In this document: positions 8,002 to 17,080 of the stretch, in pieces
Layout: the number at the start of each line of letters is the position of its first letter
Position numbering within the stretch: the first letter of the stretch is position 1
Origin: CAIVVT01 sp963838205
GTDB lineage: Bacteria; Acidobacteriota; Terriglobia; Bryobacterales; Bryobacteraceae
Direction of reading: 5' to 3'
DNA length: 64,000 nt
Assembly (NCBI GenBank): GCA_963838205.1
Contig: CAWIQF010000020.1
Span: 1-64,000, forward strand
Notes under the pieces: generated by a model
Seen by the model: the letters and a program-made list of their open reading frames with translations, nothing else
Databases searched by the model: none
Told to the model about the DNA's origin: nothing
Program-made: the position numbers and the translations under genes

Positions 8002-10141
8002 CTATTTCTCGAGCGGCAGCGCGAAGGCGTGATACGTGCCGCCGCTGCGGCCGCCGAACTTGCCGCCGCCCGCGCCGATCATGATGAACTCGCGCCCGCC
8101 GGCCTCGTAGACGGCCGGCGCGGAGGCCGCGGCGACGGGCAATAGCGTCTCCCACAAGAGTTCGCCGGTACGCTTGTCGAAGGCGTGAAGCTTGTTGTCG
8201 AACAGCGTTGCGCCGATGAACAGCAGCCCGCCGGCGGTGGCTACCGAGCCGCCGTAATTCTGGCTACCTGTTTTTCCCAGGCCCTTGGCGACGAGTCTCC
8301 GGATATTCGCCAAACGGCTGACGCCAGGCGAACGATCCGTGATCCAGATCGATCGCCGTGAGCGTGCCCCACGGCGGTTTCACGGCCGGATAACCTTGTG
8401 AATCCTGGAACCAGACGTAGCCGTCGAGGGTGTACTTCAACCCGATGCGCGGATCGCGCTCGAGCGCGGAGGCTTCCTTGGCCTCGCCGGTCATCAGGTA
8501 GCGTGCGATGGCCGTGACCGCCGATTCGCCGATGTCACCGAAGCCCGGCATGCGCGCCGAACCGCGGCGAATGACGTTGATCACGTCGTCCACCTTGCGG
8601 CGCGAGGCGATGCCTTTCAATGCCGGGACCTCGTTAGCGCTGCCGCTGAGGTCGAGGTGGTGGCAGGTAGCGCAATATCGCACGAACAGGGTACGCCCCG
8701 TGCTGTTCTCCGCCGCCGCCGCGCGCGGGATCAGGCGGATGATGCTGGGCATCTCGTTCGCATTCACGTATAACAGGCGGGTCTCGGGATCCCAGGTCGA
8801 GCCGCCCCATTCGCCGCCGCCGTCCAAGCCCGGCTCAACGAGCGTTCCTTCCAGGCTCGGCGGCATGAACTGCGAGCCCTTCTTCAACTTCCGATATTGC
8901 TCGAGCGCCGCCTGGCGGGCCTCGGGCGTGCGATCCGTCAGGTCTTCTTCGGTGATTTTCTGCCGCGTGAACGGCGGCGGCGATAGCGGCAGCGGCTCGG
9001 ATTTGGCGGGGACTTCGCCGTCGACCGCCTCCTGCGGCACCTTCACTTCCTCGATCGGCACGAGCGGCCGGCCGGTCTCGCGCTCGAACACATATACGTG
9101 CCCGCTTTTTGTGATTTGCGCCACCGCGTCGATCTCGCGACCCTCGCGGCGCACGGTGACGAGCGACGGCGGCGCAGGCAGGTCGCGGTCCCACAGGTCG
9201 TGCCGGATCACCTGATAATGCCAGACCCGGCGCCCGGTTCCGGCATCCAGCGCGATCAAACAATTCGCGTACAAATTGTCGCCGGCACGATTTGCGCCAT
9301 AAAAGTCGAAAGACGTCGATCCGGTCGGCACGAACAGCAACCCGCGCTTCTCGTCGAGGGTCAGCCCGGCCCAACTGTTGGCCGCGCCCAGGTACTCGCG
9401 CGCATGCGGCGGATATGTCTCGGCGTTCGGTTCATTCGGATAAGGAATCGTGTGGAAGGCCCATTTCATCAGGCCGGAACGCGCGTCATAGGCCCGGATG
9501 TCGCCGGGCGCCGCGGGCAGTCCCTCGCTGTTCAGGCAGCCGAGGATGATCAGGTCGCGATAGACCGCGCCGGGCGAAGTCACGGTCACGGGCGTGTTCT
9601 CGATCTTGCGGCCGAGACCCTCCTTGAGATTGATGAATCCGCCGTAGCCGAAGCCCGCGTCGGGCCGGCCGGTGCGCGCGTCGATCGAATAGAACTTCTC
9701 ATCGACGGAGTAATAGAGGCGCCGCGAGCGGCCGCCATCGTCGCGGCTTTCCCAATACATCAGCCCGCGGTTGCGATACTTGCTTTTCACTTCGGCGCCG
9801 TCGTGCGGATCGAAACTCCACAACTGGCGGCCCGTGGCGGCGTCGAGCGCGACCAGCCGCAGCTTGGGCGTAGTGACAAAGGCCACGCCGTGCGCGATCA
9901 GCGGAGTGCACTGCATCTCCGAACCCTCGAAGGCATCGCCGCTATCATAGCTCCAGGCCTGGACGAGTCGCGCTACGTTGGTCCGGTCGATCTGCTTCAG
10001 CGGGCTGTAATGCGTGTGCGCCGGGCCGCCGCCATAGGCCCGCCATTCCCGCGAGGCGTCGGTCTCATCGGCGGCAAAGGAGGGCGTGCCGCAGGCGCCG
10101 AAGGCTAAAGCCAGTCCCAGCAGAGTCGTCGCTTGCATCAT
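8002..10141 (-). CDS. PQQ-dependent dehydrogenase with cytochrome c domain, frameshifted
   Basis: Periplasmic quinoprotein that oxidises a sugar or alcohol with PQQ and passes electrons to a built-in cytochrome c. The signal peptide (MMQATTLLGLALAFGACGT) is followed by a PQQ beta-propeller (YGGGPAHTHYSPLKQI). The cytochrome c module is inserted at about residues 465-545, with heme-binding CATCH and the likely axial Met in SARMPGF. The frame then breaks: one reading ends at 8264, while the family C terminus (AKGLGKTGSQNYGG to the stop at 8002) continues in another frame. Removing one C at about 8290 (- strand context ACTCGTCGCCAAG) restores GEYPETRAKGLGKTGS, matching the family. So this is one gene with a single-base insertion, either a real lesion or an assembly error. 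Confidence 0.88.
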
Positions 10142-10242
10142 GTGTTTCTCAATAATACGCGAGGCCGCGTCTTTTACAATGAAAGCGACGCGATCCGAAG
10201 CCTCACGTGTCAGATGCGCGCTTAGGACGCCCCGGTTCCAGA

Positions 10243-10731
10243 ATGCAGGATCAACCAGAAGAAGTCTCCGTGAACGGTTGGAGCGGCGCCAGCCGGCGCT
10301 ATCCCGAGCGCCCGCTGCTGGGCGTCGGCGCGGCTGTCTTTCGCGACGGGAAACTGCTGCTCATCCAGCGCGGCCAGGAGCCGCTGAAAGGCTGGTGGAC
10401 GCTGCCCGGCGGCCTGGTCGAAACCGGCGAGCACCTGGAGGCGGCGGTGTGCCGCGAGACGCTGGAGGAGACCGGCCTGACGGTGAAGCCGGCCGGCATC
10501 GCCGCCGTGTTCGAACGCATCATGGCGGACCGCGAGGGACGCACCGAGTTCCACTATGTGATCGTGGATTACCTGTGCGAACTCGAAAGCGGAACGGTGT
10601 GCGCGGCCAGCGACGTGGCTGACGCGGGCTGGTTCACGCTGGATGAAATGCAGGCCCTGAAGATAGCGCCCGGTACGCCCGGCGTGATCCAGAAAGCCAT
10701 CGAATTGATGGAGTCGAGGAAGGCACGTTGA
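10243..10731 (+). CDS. Nudix hydrolase
   Basis: Nudix pyrophosphohydrolase that cleaves nucleoside diphosphate-X substrates; about 160 aa. The full Nudix box is present: GGLVETGEHLEAAVCRETLE continuing EETGL, with the metal-binding REtxEE core, preceded by PLLGVGAAVFRDGKLLLIQRG. The start is uncertain: GTG 10207, ATG 10243 and GTG 10270 are all in frame and none has a strong ribosome site. Similarity to the family begins only around RRYPERPL, so all three are possible. The stop overlaps the TTG start of mutS2 by two bases, implying translational coupling. The gene diverges from the PQQ dehydrogenase across a 100-base gap. Confidence 0.9.
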   Translation: MQDQPEEVSVNGWSGASRRYPERPLLGVGAAVFRDGKLLLIQRGQEPLKGWWTLPGGLVETGEHLEAAVCRETLEETGLTVKPAGIAAVFERIMADREGRTEFHYVIVDYLCELESGTVCAASDVADAGWFTLDEMQALKIAPGTPGVIQKAIELMESRKAR

Positions 10732-13143
10732 ACCAGGAGAGCCTCGATTTACTGGAGTACGGACGGCTGCTGGAGCTGGTCGGGCGGTATGTGAGCAGCG
10801 AGGCGGGCCGGCGCTTGCTGGCTGCGACCGAGCCCGAGACCGGCCGGCAGGCCATCGAAGCCGCGCTCGCCGAAACCGCCGAGGCGATGGCTTACACATC
10901 AGACGCCGCGCGTCCGCTGACGCGCCCGGGCGAGGCGCCGGTGCGCCTGCGATTCACCGACCTGCCGGACTGCGAGGCCCCGGTGGCCCGGCTGCGAATC
11001 GAGGGCACGGTGCTCGACGGAGTCGAAATCGCGGCTCTCGCCGCCGCGCTAGAGCGCTCGTTTCAAGTGAAAGGAGCGCTGAGCGCATTCCCGGCGGCGT
11101 ACCCGCGGCTGGCGGCCCGCGCCGGCGCGCTGGGCGACTTCCGCCCGCTGCTGCGCGAGATCTCCGGCCGGATTCTGCCCGACGGCAGCATCGCCGACGA
11201 TGCCAGTGTGGCGCTGGCCCGGATTCGCCGCGAGATGGAGCGCCAGCGCCATCGCATCCAGGATTCGCTCGAACGATTCCTTAAACAGCACCGCGGCGAG
11301 GGACTGCTGCAGGAGGAGTTCGTCACGCTACGCAACGACCGCTTCGTCGTGCCCGTGATTCCGAGCGCCCGCAAGCGCGTGCCGGGCGTGGTGCACGGCT
11401 CCAGCGGCAGCGGGCAGACGCTGTTCCTGGAGCCGCTCGAGACCATCGAGCTGAATAACGACCTGGTGCGCCTCACCGAAGAGGAACTGCGCGAGCTGCA
11501 CCGGATTCTGCGCGAACTGACGGCGCGGCTGCGCGAGCACGCGCCCGAAATCCGCGCCGCGGTGCACGCGCTGGGCGAGTTCGACTACCTCTTCGCCAAG
11601 GCCCGCTTCGCCGAAGAATTCAACTGCACGATCCCGCGATTCTCACCCGACGACCAGCCGCGGCTGATCCTGACCGGCGCCCGGCACCCGCTGCTCGAGG
11701 ACATTCTGCGGCGGCAGCACAAGCCGGTCGTGCCGGTGACCTTCGGACTCGACGGCGCGCGCCGCACACTGCTGATCAGCGGGCCCAACACGGGCGGCAA
11801 GACCGTGGCCATGAAGACCGTCGGGCTGCTGGCGCTGATGGCCCAATCGGGCTTGCCGGTCCCCGCCACGGAGGCCGAGCTGCCGCTGTTTCCCGACGTC
11901 CTGGCCGACATCGGCGATAACCAATCCATCGAGCAGAGCCTTTCGACCTTCGGCGCCCACGTAGAGCGGATCCGCGAGATGGTGGGACTGGCCGCGCCGG
12001 GCGTGCTCGTGCTCCTGGATGAACTGGGCCGGGCCACCGATCCGGAGGAGGGCGGCGCGCTGGGCGTGGCGATCATCGAGGAGTTCCGGCACTACGGGGC
12101 GTTCACGCTGGCCTCGACCCACCTGCTGGCGATTAAGGTTTACGGCGCCAATACCGAGGGCGTGCTCAACGCCTCGATGGGTTTCAACGAGGAAACGCTG
12201 GAGCCGACCTTCCTGCTGCGGACCGGCGCGCCGGGCAAGTCGGCGGGGCTCGATATCGCCTCCCGGCTGGGCTTGCCAGCGCACCTGATCGAGCGGGCGC
12301 GCGCCGCCATGTCCACGACCGAGCGGGACATCGCGCTGTTTCTCAATCGCCTGGAGTCGAAGGTGCAGGAGGCGTCGGACGAGGCGGAACGCCTGCGCGT
12401 GCGCCAGCGGGAGCTAGACGACACCGAGCGGCGAGCTGGTGCGCGACATGGAGAAGAAGGCCGGGCAAAGGATCCGGCAGATCGAGGAACAGTCGGCCGC
12501 GGCGCAAAAGCGGTTTGAAGAGGAGGCGGCGCGGGTGATCGACCAGGTGCTCGCCGCGCCGGAGCAGCGCAAGGCCGCCGAGCGCTCGCAGCGCCAGGTG
12601 GCGCGCACGCGGCGCGAGTATCAGGAGTCGGTCGAGGCCATTAAGGAGAATCGCAAGCCCGCGGCGCAAGTCGCCAAGGAGGAACTGCGCGTGGGCTGCC
12701 GGGTTCGCCTGCGCGACGTCAGCGATCCGGCCAAGGTCCTGAGAATCCTGCCGAACGACACGTTGGAGGTTGCCGTCGGCTTCCTCAAGATGCAGATTCC
12801 GTCAGGTGACGTAACGGAGATCCTGCCGGACGCGCCGGGCGGGGTCAAGCTGCCCAAAGGCGTCTCGTTCGAGGCTGGTCCGCGCTGGGATACGCTAAGC
12901 AGTGAGATCAACCTGATCGGTAAAACGTCAGATGTAGCAGAAGACGAAGTGGAGCGCTTCCTCGACTCCGCGATCCTCTCCGGCGTGGTGCGCATCCGCA
13001 TCGTCCACGGGCACGGGATGGGCGTTCTGCGTAAGATGGTGCACGCGCTGCTCAAGCGTAACCCCAATGTTGACAAGTTTTACTTCGCCCCGCCGTCCGA
13101 GGGAGGCAATGGCGCGACAATTGTAGAACTGAAGGATAACTGA
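10728..13143 (+). CDS. mutS2: Endonuclease MutS2, frameshifted
   Basis: MutS2 acts on branched DNA and stalled or collided ribosomes. The core and lever domains lead to the ATPase with Walker A GPNTGGKT (about residue 350) and Walker B VLLDELGRATDPEEGG (about 428). A coiled-coil linker follows (EKKAGQRIRQIEEQSAAAQK), then a KOW-like segment and a C-terminal Smr nuclease domain with IVHGHGMGVLR. The frame is broken at about 12432: reading GAGCGG then C then GAGCTGGTG, dropping one C joins DDTER to ELVRDMEKKAG as the family requires. Without that correction the pieces are 10728-12518 and 12439-13143. TTG start 10728 has GAGGAAGG upstream and overlaps the Nudix stop. A single-base error is likelier than a true pseudogene, because both halves are otherwise well preserved. 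Confidence 0.9.
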
Positions 13144-13163
13144 GGCGGCAGCTACAGCACGCT

Positions 13164-14183
13164 TCAGGCTTTCAGGCCGAGTTCATCGCGGGCGTAGGTC
13201 AGACAACTGGTCAGGATGTCCATCTCCAGGCGGAGTTGCGCCTCGCGGTCGAGGCCGGTGACGCGCGGTAATGGCTGGCGCGGCTTATTGGCCCGAACCA
13301 GGCTCAGGGTCCGGGCCAGATAGCGGCCGTTGCGCTCGGGGAACGTGACCCAGTACTTCTCCGTCAGGCACGAGATCTTGAGCGGATCGCGCGTCAGCAT
13401 GTCGAGCGAGAAGTGCAGGCCCGGACGCTTGCTCTGGAGCAGCGGGACAATCCGTTTCAGGTCCAGGATGCCCTGGCCGAGCGGGACCTCGGAGAGCAGG
13501 AACCCGTCGGGGTACTCCTCGACGCCCATGTCCTTGATGTGGGTGTTGATCACAAACGGCGCCAGGGCTTCGATCAGCTCCATCGGGTCGTCCAGCAGCG
13601 ACAGGTTGTTGCCGAAGTCGATGTTGGCGCCCAAGTACTCGCTGGAGTAGGACTTCAGCAGCGCGGGCATCTCTTCGGCCGTCCAGTCCTTGTGGTTCTC
13701 GAGGCCCAGCGGCAGGCGGTGCTTGTCCACAATCGGGACGGCGCGCGCCAGCTTGGCCTTGGAATCGGCGACGAAGCTCTTCCACTGGTCGAGGGTCGCG
13801 AAAGTCTCATAACGCCGGCCCGTGAGGCAGACGGAACGGATGCACAGCGCGCCGGCCTCCTTGCCCGCGCGGACGGTCTGCTCGAACTGGGTGGTGTCCT
13901 CGGGCGGCAGCGGGAGCAGCAGTTCGAAGTACATGCCCAACTCCTCCGCGCGGCTGCGCACGCGCTTGAGGTAGTCGGGTTCGAGAGAAGCGAGCGTCGC
14001 CTGGACGCCGCCCGCGCCGATGGAGTGCGCCTTGTCGAGGAACTCGAGCGCCGTGCGCGGCGGGCGCAGAATGGCGAAGGCGTCCGGGGTGAGGCCCATC
14101 GAAGTGCGCGCGAGCGGCGGCGGCGTTTGTGCCAGGGCAGCGGCGCTCAGGGCGGAACTTGCGAGAAAGTTGCGGCGGGTCAC
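13164..14183 (-). CDS. Sugar phosphate isomerase/epimerase family, Tat-exported
   Basis: A 339-aa TIM-barrel protein of the xylose isomerase-like superfamily with a Tat signal (TRRNFLASSALSAAALAQ). Family segments include GAGGVQATLASLEPDYLKRV, the potential metal-ligand stretch LGLENHKDWTAEE, GANIDFGNN, INTHIKDMG and a conserved LPLGQGILDLKRI-like block (EVPLGQGILDLKRI). Its ATG overlaps the stop of the upstream oxidoreductase gene by four bases (ATGA), so the two are translated together and probably act on the same exported substrate. Substrate unknown. Confidence 0.88.
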   Translation of the reverse strand: MTRRNFLASSALSAAALAQTPPPLARTSMGLTPDAFAILRPPRTALEFLDKAHSIGAGGVQATLASLEPDYLKRVRSRAEELGMYFELLLPLPPEDTTQFEQTVRAGKEAGALCIRSVCLTGRRYETFATLDQWKSFVADSKAKLARAVPIVDKHRLPLGLENHKDWTAEEMPALLKSYSSEYLGANIDFGNNLSLLDDPMELIEALAPFVINTHIKDMGVEEYPDGFLLSEVPLGQGILDLKRIVPLLQSKRPGLHFSLDMLTRDPLKISCLTEKYWVTFPERNGRYLARTLSLVRANKPRQPLPRVTGLDREAQLRLEMDILTSCLTYARDELGLKA

Positions 14184-15541
14184 AGGTTGAGACTCCTCAA
14201 AACGTCATCCCACGGTTTGCGGTAAGGGCGGACCAGGCGCGCATTGGCCTCGCGGTCGCCTACGATCTCCTCCTTCTCCCCGTCCCACGCGAGCTTGCGT
14301 CCAAGCTGCAGCGACAGATTGGCGAGGTGGCAGGAGACGGAAACGCGATGGCCGTCCTCCACGTCGGCGATTGGACGCTGGCGGGACTTCACGCAATCCA
14401 GGAAGTGCCGCGCGTGGTGAAGCATGGGCTCGGGCACGTCCCCGGAGCCCTTGCGCGGCTGGCCGTAGAGCGCGGGCGCGATGTCGGCGGCTTTGGGATG
14501 GCCGGGCGGCGTGGACCACGGCGGAATGGCGCTCACCGGCGCGATTCGCATGTCAGGGACGAACTCGTACCCGCCGCGGGATACGACGAGCGTACCCTCG
14601 GTCCCGCAGAATTGGACTCCGCCGAGGCTGCTGCCCGTGCCGGCGGAGGCGCGATGGCCGCCCGAGGCCTCGCGGAACGAACCCTCGACCGTGAAGCCGG
14701 GGTACTCCCAGATGGCATCCTGCGTATCGGGAGTCTCGCCGTTATCCAGCAGGGCGAAACGCCCACCGGAAGAGCAGACGCCGCGCGGCGCGACGGCGCC
14801 CAGAAGGAAGTGAGCCAGGTCCATGTCATGCGCGCCGAGGTTGGTCATCTGGCCGCCAGAGTAATCCCAGAACCAGCGGAAGTGATACAGGCCGCGGTTG
14901 GGATTGTAGGCGCGCGCGGGCGCGGGCCCCAGCCAGAAGTCGTAGTCCAGGCCCACGGGCGCAGGGCCATCGGCGGGCCGGCCGAAGCCGGGCATGATGT
15001 TGCGATAGGCGCTGAAGCGCACGCTGTGGATCGTGCCGGCGACGCCCTGGCGCAGCAGCGCGATGACGTCTGGAATGTGGGTGGCGCTGCGGCCCTGCGT
15101 GCCGACGCAGACGATGCGGTTGTAGCGCCGCGCGGCCGTGGTCATCCAACGTCCCTCGCGGACGAACAGGGTCATGGGCTTCTCGACATAGACGTCCTTG
15201 CCGGCGGCGCAGGCCAGGATGGTGTGCAGGGCATGCCAGTGGTCGGGAGTGGAGACGACCACGGCCTGGACGTTGCGGTCTTCGAGCAGCCGCCGGAAAT
15301 CCGAGTAGCCTTTGGGATTGGAGCCGCACTGCGCCTGGGCGTATTCGATGCGCGGGCGGTACACGTCGCACACGGCCGTCAGCTCGGCGTCCGGGAGTTG
15401 CTTGAAATCGGCGATGTGGCGCAGTCCAATCAGGCCGCAGCCGATGAAACCGACCTGCACGCGGTCGTTGGCGCCCAGCACTCGCATGTAGGAAGCGGCG
15501 GACGCGACGGTCAAGAAGGTTCGGCGCGAGGGGACGTTCAT
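14180..15541 (-). CDS. Gfo/Idh/MocA family oxidoreductase, Tat-exported
   Basis: NAD(P)-dependent sugar dehydrogenase-like protein, 453 aa. A Tat signal (SRRTFLTVASAASY) is followed by a Rossmann fold (VQVGFIGCGLIGLRH), the family EKP motif (DVYVEKPMTLFVREG) with the catalytic Lys, and the C-terminal substrate domain (GLYHFRWFWDYSGGQMTNLG with the conserved HDMDLAHFLLG). It is the first gene of a two-gene operon with the isomerase at 13164-14183 (4-base overlap). About 130 bases separate it from the upstream peroxiredoxin gene. The Tat signal implies export with pre-loaded cofactor, as in glucose-fructose oxidoreductase-like relatives. Substrate unknown. Confidence 0.9.
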   Translation of the reverse strand: MNVPSRRTFLTVASAASYMRVLGANDRVQVGFIGCGLIGLRHIADFKQLPDAELTAVCDVYRPRIEYAQAQCGSNPKGYSDFRRLLEDRNVQAVVVSTPDHWHALHTILACAAGKDVYVEKPMTLFVREGRWMTTAARRYNRIVCVGTQGRSATHIPDVIALLRQGVAGTIHSVRFSAYRNIMPGFGRPADGPAPVGLDYDFWLGPAPARAYNPNRGLYHFRWFWDYSGGQMTNLGAHDMDLAHFLLGAVAPRGVCSSGGRFALLDNGETPDTQDAIWEYPGFTVEGSFREASGGHRASAGTGSSLGGVQFCGTEGTLVVSRGGYEFVPDMRIAPVSAIPPWSTPPGHPKAADIAPALYGQPRKGSGDVPEPMLHHARHFLDCVKSRQRPIADVEDGHRVSVSCHLANLSLQLGRKLAWDGEKEEIVGDREANARLVRPYRKPWDDVLRSLNL

Positions 15542-15670
15542 GGCAGGCGAAGAACTCCGGGGAAGCTATGAGGGAGTATATGCCACGGGCCTGAGTGAGT
15601 ACAACCGGCGGCGCTTCGTGAGCCACTCTGTGCCGCCGGCTCGAGCGCGCGAAGAGGTCCGCCCCATCTG

Positions 15671-16135
15671 TCAGAGCGCGGCCAAGGCTGCCAGCACCTC
15701 GGCGCTGTGGCCCTCGACCTTCACCTTGGGAAAGATCTTGGCGATCTTGCCGTCTTTCCCGATGACGAACGTGGTGCGTTCAATGCCCATGTACTTCCGG
15801 CCGTACATCGACTTCTCGACCCAGACGCCGTACTTTTCGGCAACCGCATGTTCGGGGTCGGCGAGCAGGGTGAACGGTAGCGCGAATTTGGTTTTGAACT
15901 TCGCCAGGGCCGGCGGTTTGTCGGGAGAAACGCCGAGAACCACGGTTTCGGCGGCCTCGATGCGCGGAAAATCGTCGCGGAAACTGCAGGCTTCTTTGGT
16001 GCAGCCGGGGGTATCGGCCTTGGGATAGAAGTACAGGACGACGTTCTTTCCTTGGAGCGAGGAGAGCTTCAGTTGCCCGTCGGAGTCGGTGGCCAGAGTA
16101 AAATCCGGCGCTTTGGAGCCATCTTTGAGTGCCAT
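15671..16135 (-). CDS. bcp: Peroxiredoxin, PrxQ/Bcp type
   Basis: Thiol peroxidase that reduces H2O2 and organic hydroperoxides in the cytoplasm, 154 aa from ATG 16135. PrxQ landmarks are APDFTLATDSDG, VVLYFYPKADTPGCTKEAC (peroxidatic Cys in PGCT and a resolving Cys five residues later), FRDDF and a YGVWVEKSMYGRKYMGIERT stretch. An in-frame TTG at 16144 would add MGR, but neither start has a strong ribosome site. It is divergent from rpmH. Confidence 0.94.
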   Translation of the reverse strand: MALKDGSKAPDFTLATDSDGQLKLSSLQGKNVVLYFYPKADTPGCTKEACSFRDDFPRIEAAETVVLGVSPDKPPALAKFKTKFALPFTLLADPEHAVAEKYGVWVEKSMYGRKYMGIERTTFVIGKDGKIAKIFPKVKVEGHSAEVLAALAAL

Positions 16136-16207
16136 ACGACCCAATAGATGCGTATTTCAATGAGAAGGATCGACGAATTGGCGTGCTGAGGCATCGCGGG
16201 AGCGGGT

Positions 16208-16237
16208 TTGACGGCGGCGGCCCGGCGTCGCTATATT
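16208..16237 (+). promoter_or_regulatory. Predicted sigma70-type promoter of the rpmH-rnpA-yidDC cluster
   Basis: TTGACG (16208-16213) and TATATT (16232-16237) are separated by 18 bases and match the -35 and -10 consensus at five of six positions each. Transcription would start near 16244, about 85 bases before rpmH ATG 16331. This is the clearest promoter-like pair in the window. Confidence 0.6.
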
Positions 16238-16330
16238 GGAGTTTGCCCTGCTTGCTGGCAGGCGGGGTTGCACTAGTATTGTGCCCGCACTCTGTCCGGC
16301 AGGGCGCGTGGGCCATTCAAAGGACAAGAG

Positions 16331-16504
16331 ATGCCGACCAAGAGAACCTTTCAGCCAAACAATCGCCACCGCGCCAAAACGCACGGTTTCCGGGCGAGGA
16401 TGAGTACCAAGAACGGCCGGGCCGTGCTGGCGCGTCGTCGCGCCGCGGGCCGCCACAAGCTAACCGTCAGCGACGAGCGGGCTGTCCGTTACGCCAACCA
16501 GTAG
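16331..16504 (+). CDS. rpmH: 50S ribosomal protein L34
   Basis: Small basic ribosomal protein, 57 aa, too short for many ORF callers but unmistakable: MPTKRTFQPNNRHRAKTHGF at the start, then RARMSTKNGRAVLARRRAAG and RHKLTVSDE, which matches the L34 signature. It is slightly longer at the C terminus than the usual 44-50 aa. An AGGACAAGAG stretch lies directly upstream. It is the first gene of the conserved rpmH-rnpA-yidD-yidC-jag-mnmE cluster. Confidence 0.96.
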   Translation: MPTKRTFQPNNRHRAKTHGFRARMSTKNGRAVLARRRAAGRHKLTVSDERAVRYANQ

Positions 16505-16541
16505 CACTCCCGGGTCTTCTCCGCGGGCCCAGGCTTTCCCC

Positions 16542-16868
16542 AAAGCGCGGCGTCTGCTCCGCCCGCCGGATTTCCGCCAAGTTTACGACCTTGGATTCAA
16601 AGTGGTTTGCCGGACGTTCGTGGCCTTTTGTTGGAAGGCGGCTGAAGCGGACGGGCCGAAGACCGGGTTCACCACGCCGCGGGCGCTGGGCAAGGCTGTG
16701 AAGAGGAACCGGATGCGGCGGCGGTTGCGGGAGACGGTGCGGCGCAGGCTGGCGCGGCTGGGCCCCGAGTGGCGCATTGTGTGGAACCTTCGGCGTCCCG
16801 CCTTGGACGCTCCGCAAGAGGTGCTGGACAGCGAAGTGGAGCGGGTATTTGAACGATGCAACGGGTAG
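16542..16868 (+). CDS. rnpA: Ribonuclease P protein component, start codon unresolved
   Basis: Protein subunit of RNase P, which removes the 5' leader of tRNA precursors. The RNR signature is clear (ALGKAVKRNRMRRRLRETVR). Family similarity continues upstream of the first canonical start (GTG 16602): the frame reads KARRLLRPPDFRQVYDLGFK, the normal RnpA N terminus, from about 16542. In that frame there is no ATG, GTG or TTG between the preceding stop (16461) and 16602; the only near candidate is CTG 16482, inside rpmH. Either a non-canonical start is used, or a base error hides the start. Starting at GTG 16602 would delete the first strand and part of the RNA-binding cleft. It overlaps yidD by 13 bases. 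Confidence 0.85.
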   Translation, partial: KARRLLRPPDFRQVYDLGFKVVCRTFVAFCWKAAEADGPKTGFTTPRALGKAVKRNRMRRRLRETVRRRLARLGPEWRIVWNLRRPALDAPQEVLDSEVERVFERCNG

Positions 16869-17065
16869 TTCTGGCCCTGCTGGCGGCGTACAAGCGCTGG
16901 ATTTCTCCGCTGCTGCCGTCGGCCTGCCGTTTTCATCCGACCTGCTCCGAATATATGGCGGAGGCCGTGCGCCGGCACGGTGCCGGGCGCGGGTTGTGGA
17001 TAGGTGTGAAGCGTCTGGCGCGCTGCCATCCGCTGGCGACCGGCGGTCTTGATCCCGTTCGATAG
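16856..17065 (+). CDS. yidD: Membrane protein insertion efficiency factor YidD
   Basis: Small YidD-family protein (69 aa) found between rnpA and yidC in most bacteria and thought to help YidC-mediated membrane insertion. Diagnostic segments are YKRWISPLLPSACRFHPTCS and EYMAEAVRRHG, with the C-terminal CHPLATGGLDPV. The ATG lies inside the 3' end of rnpA, indicating coupling. Confidence 0.96.
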   Translation: MQRVVLALLAAYKRWISPLLPSACRFHPTCSEYMAEAVRRHGAGRGLWIGVKRLARCHPLATGGLDPVR

Positions 17066-17080
17066 GATTGCACTATTCCC

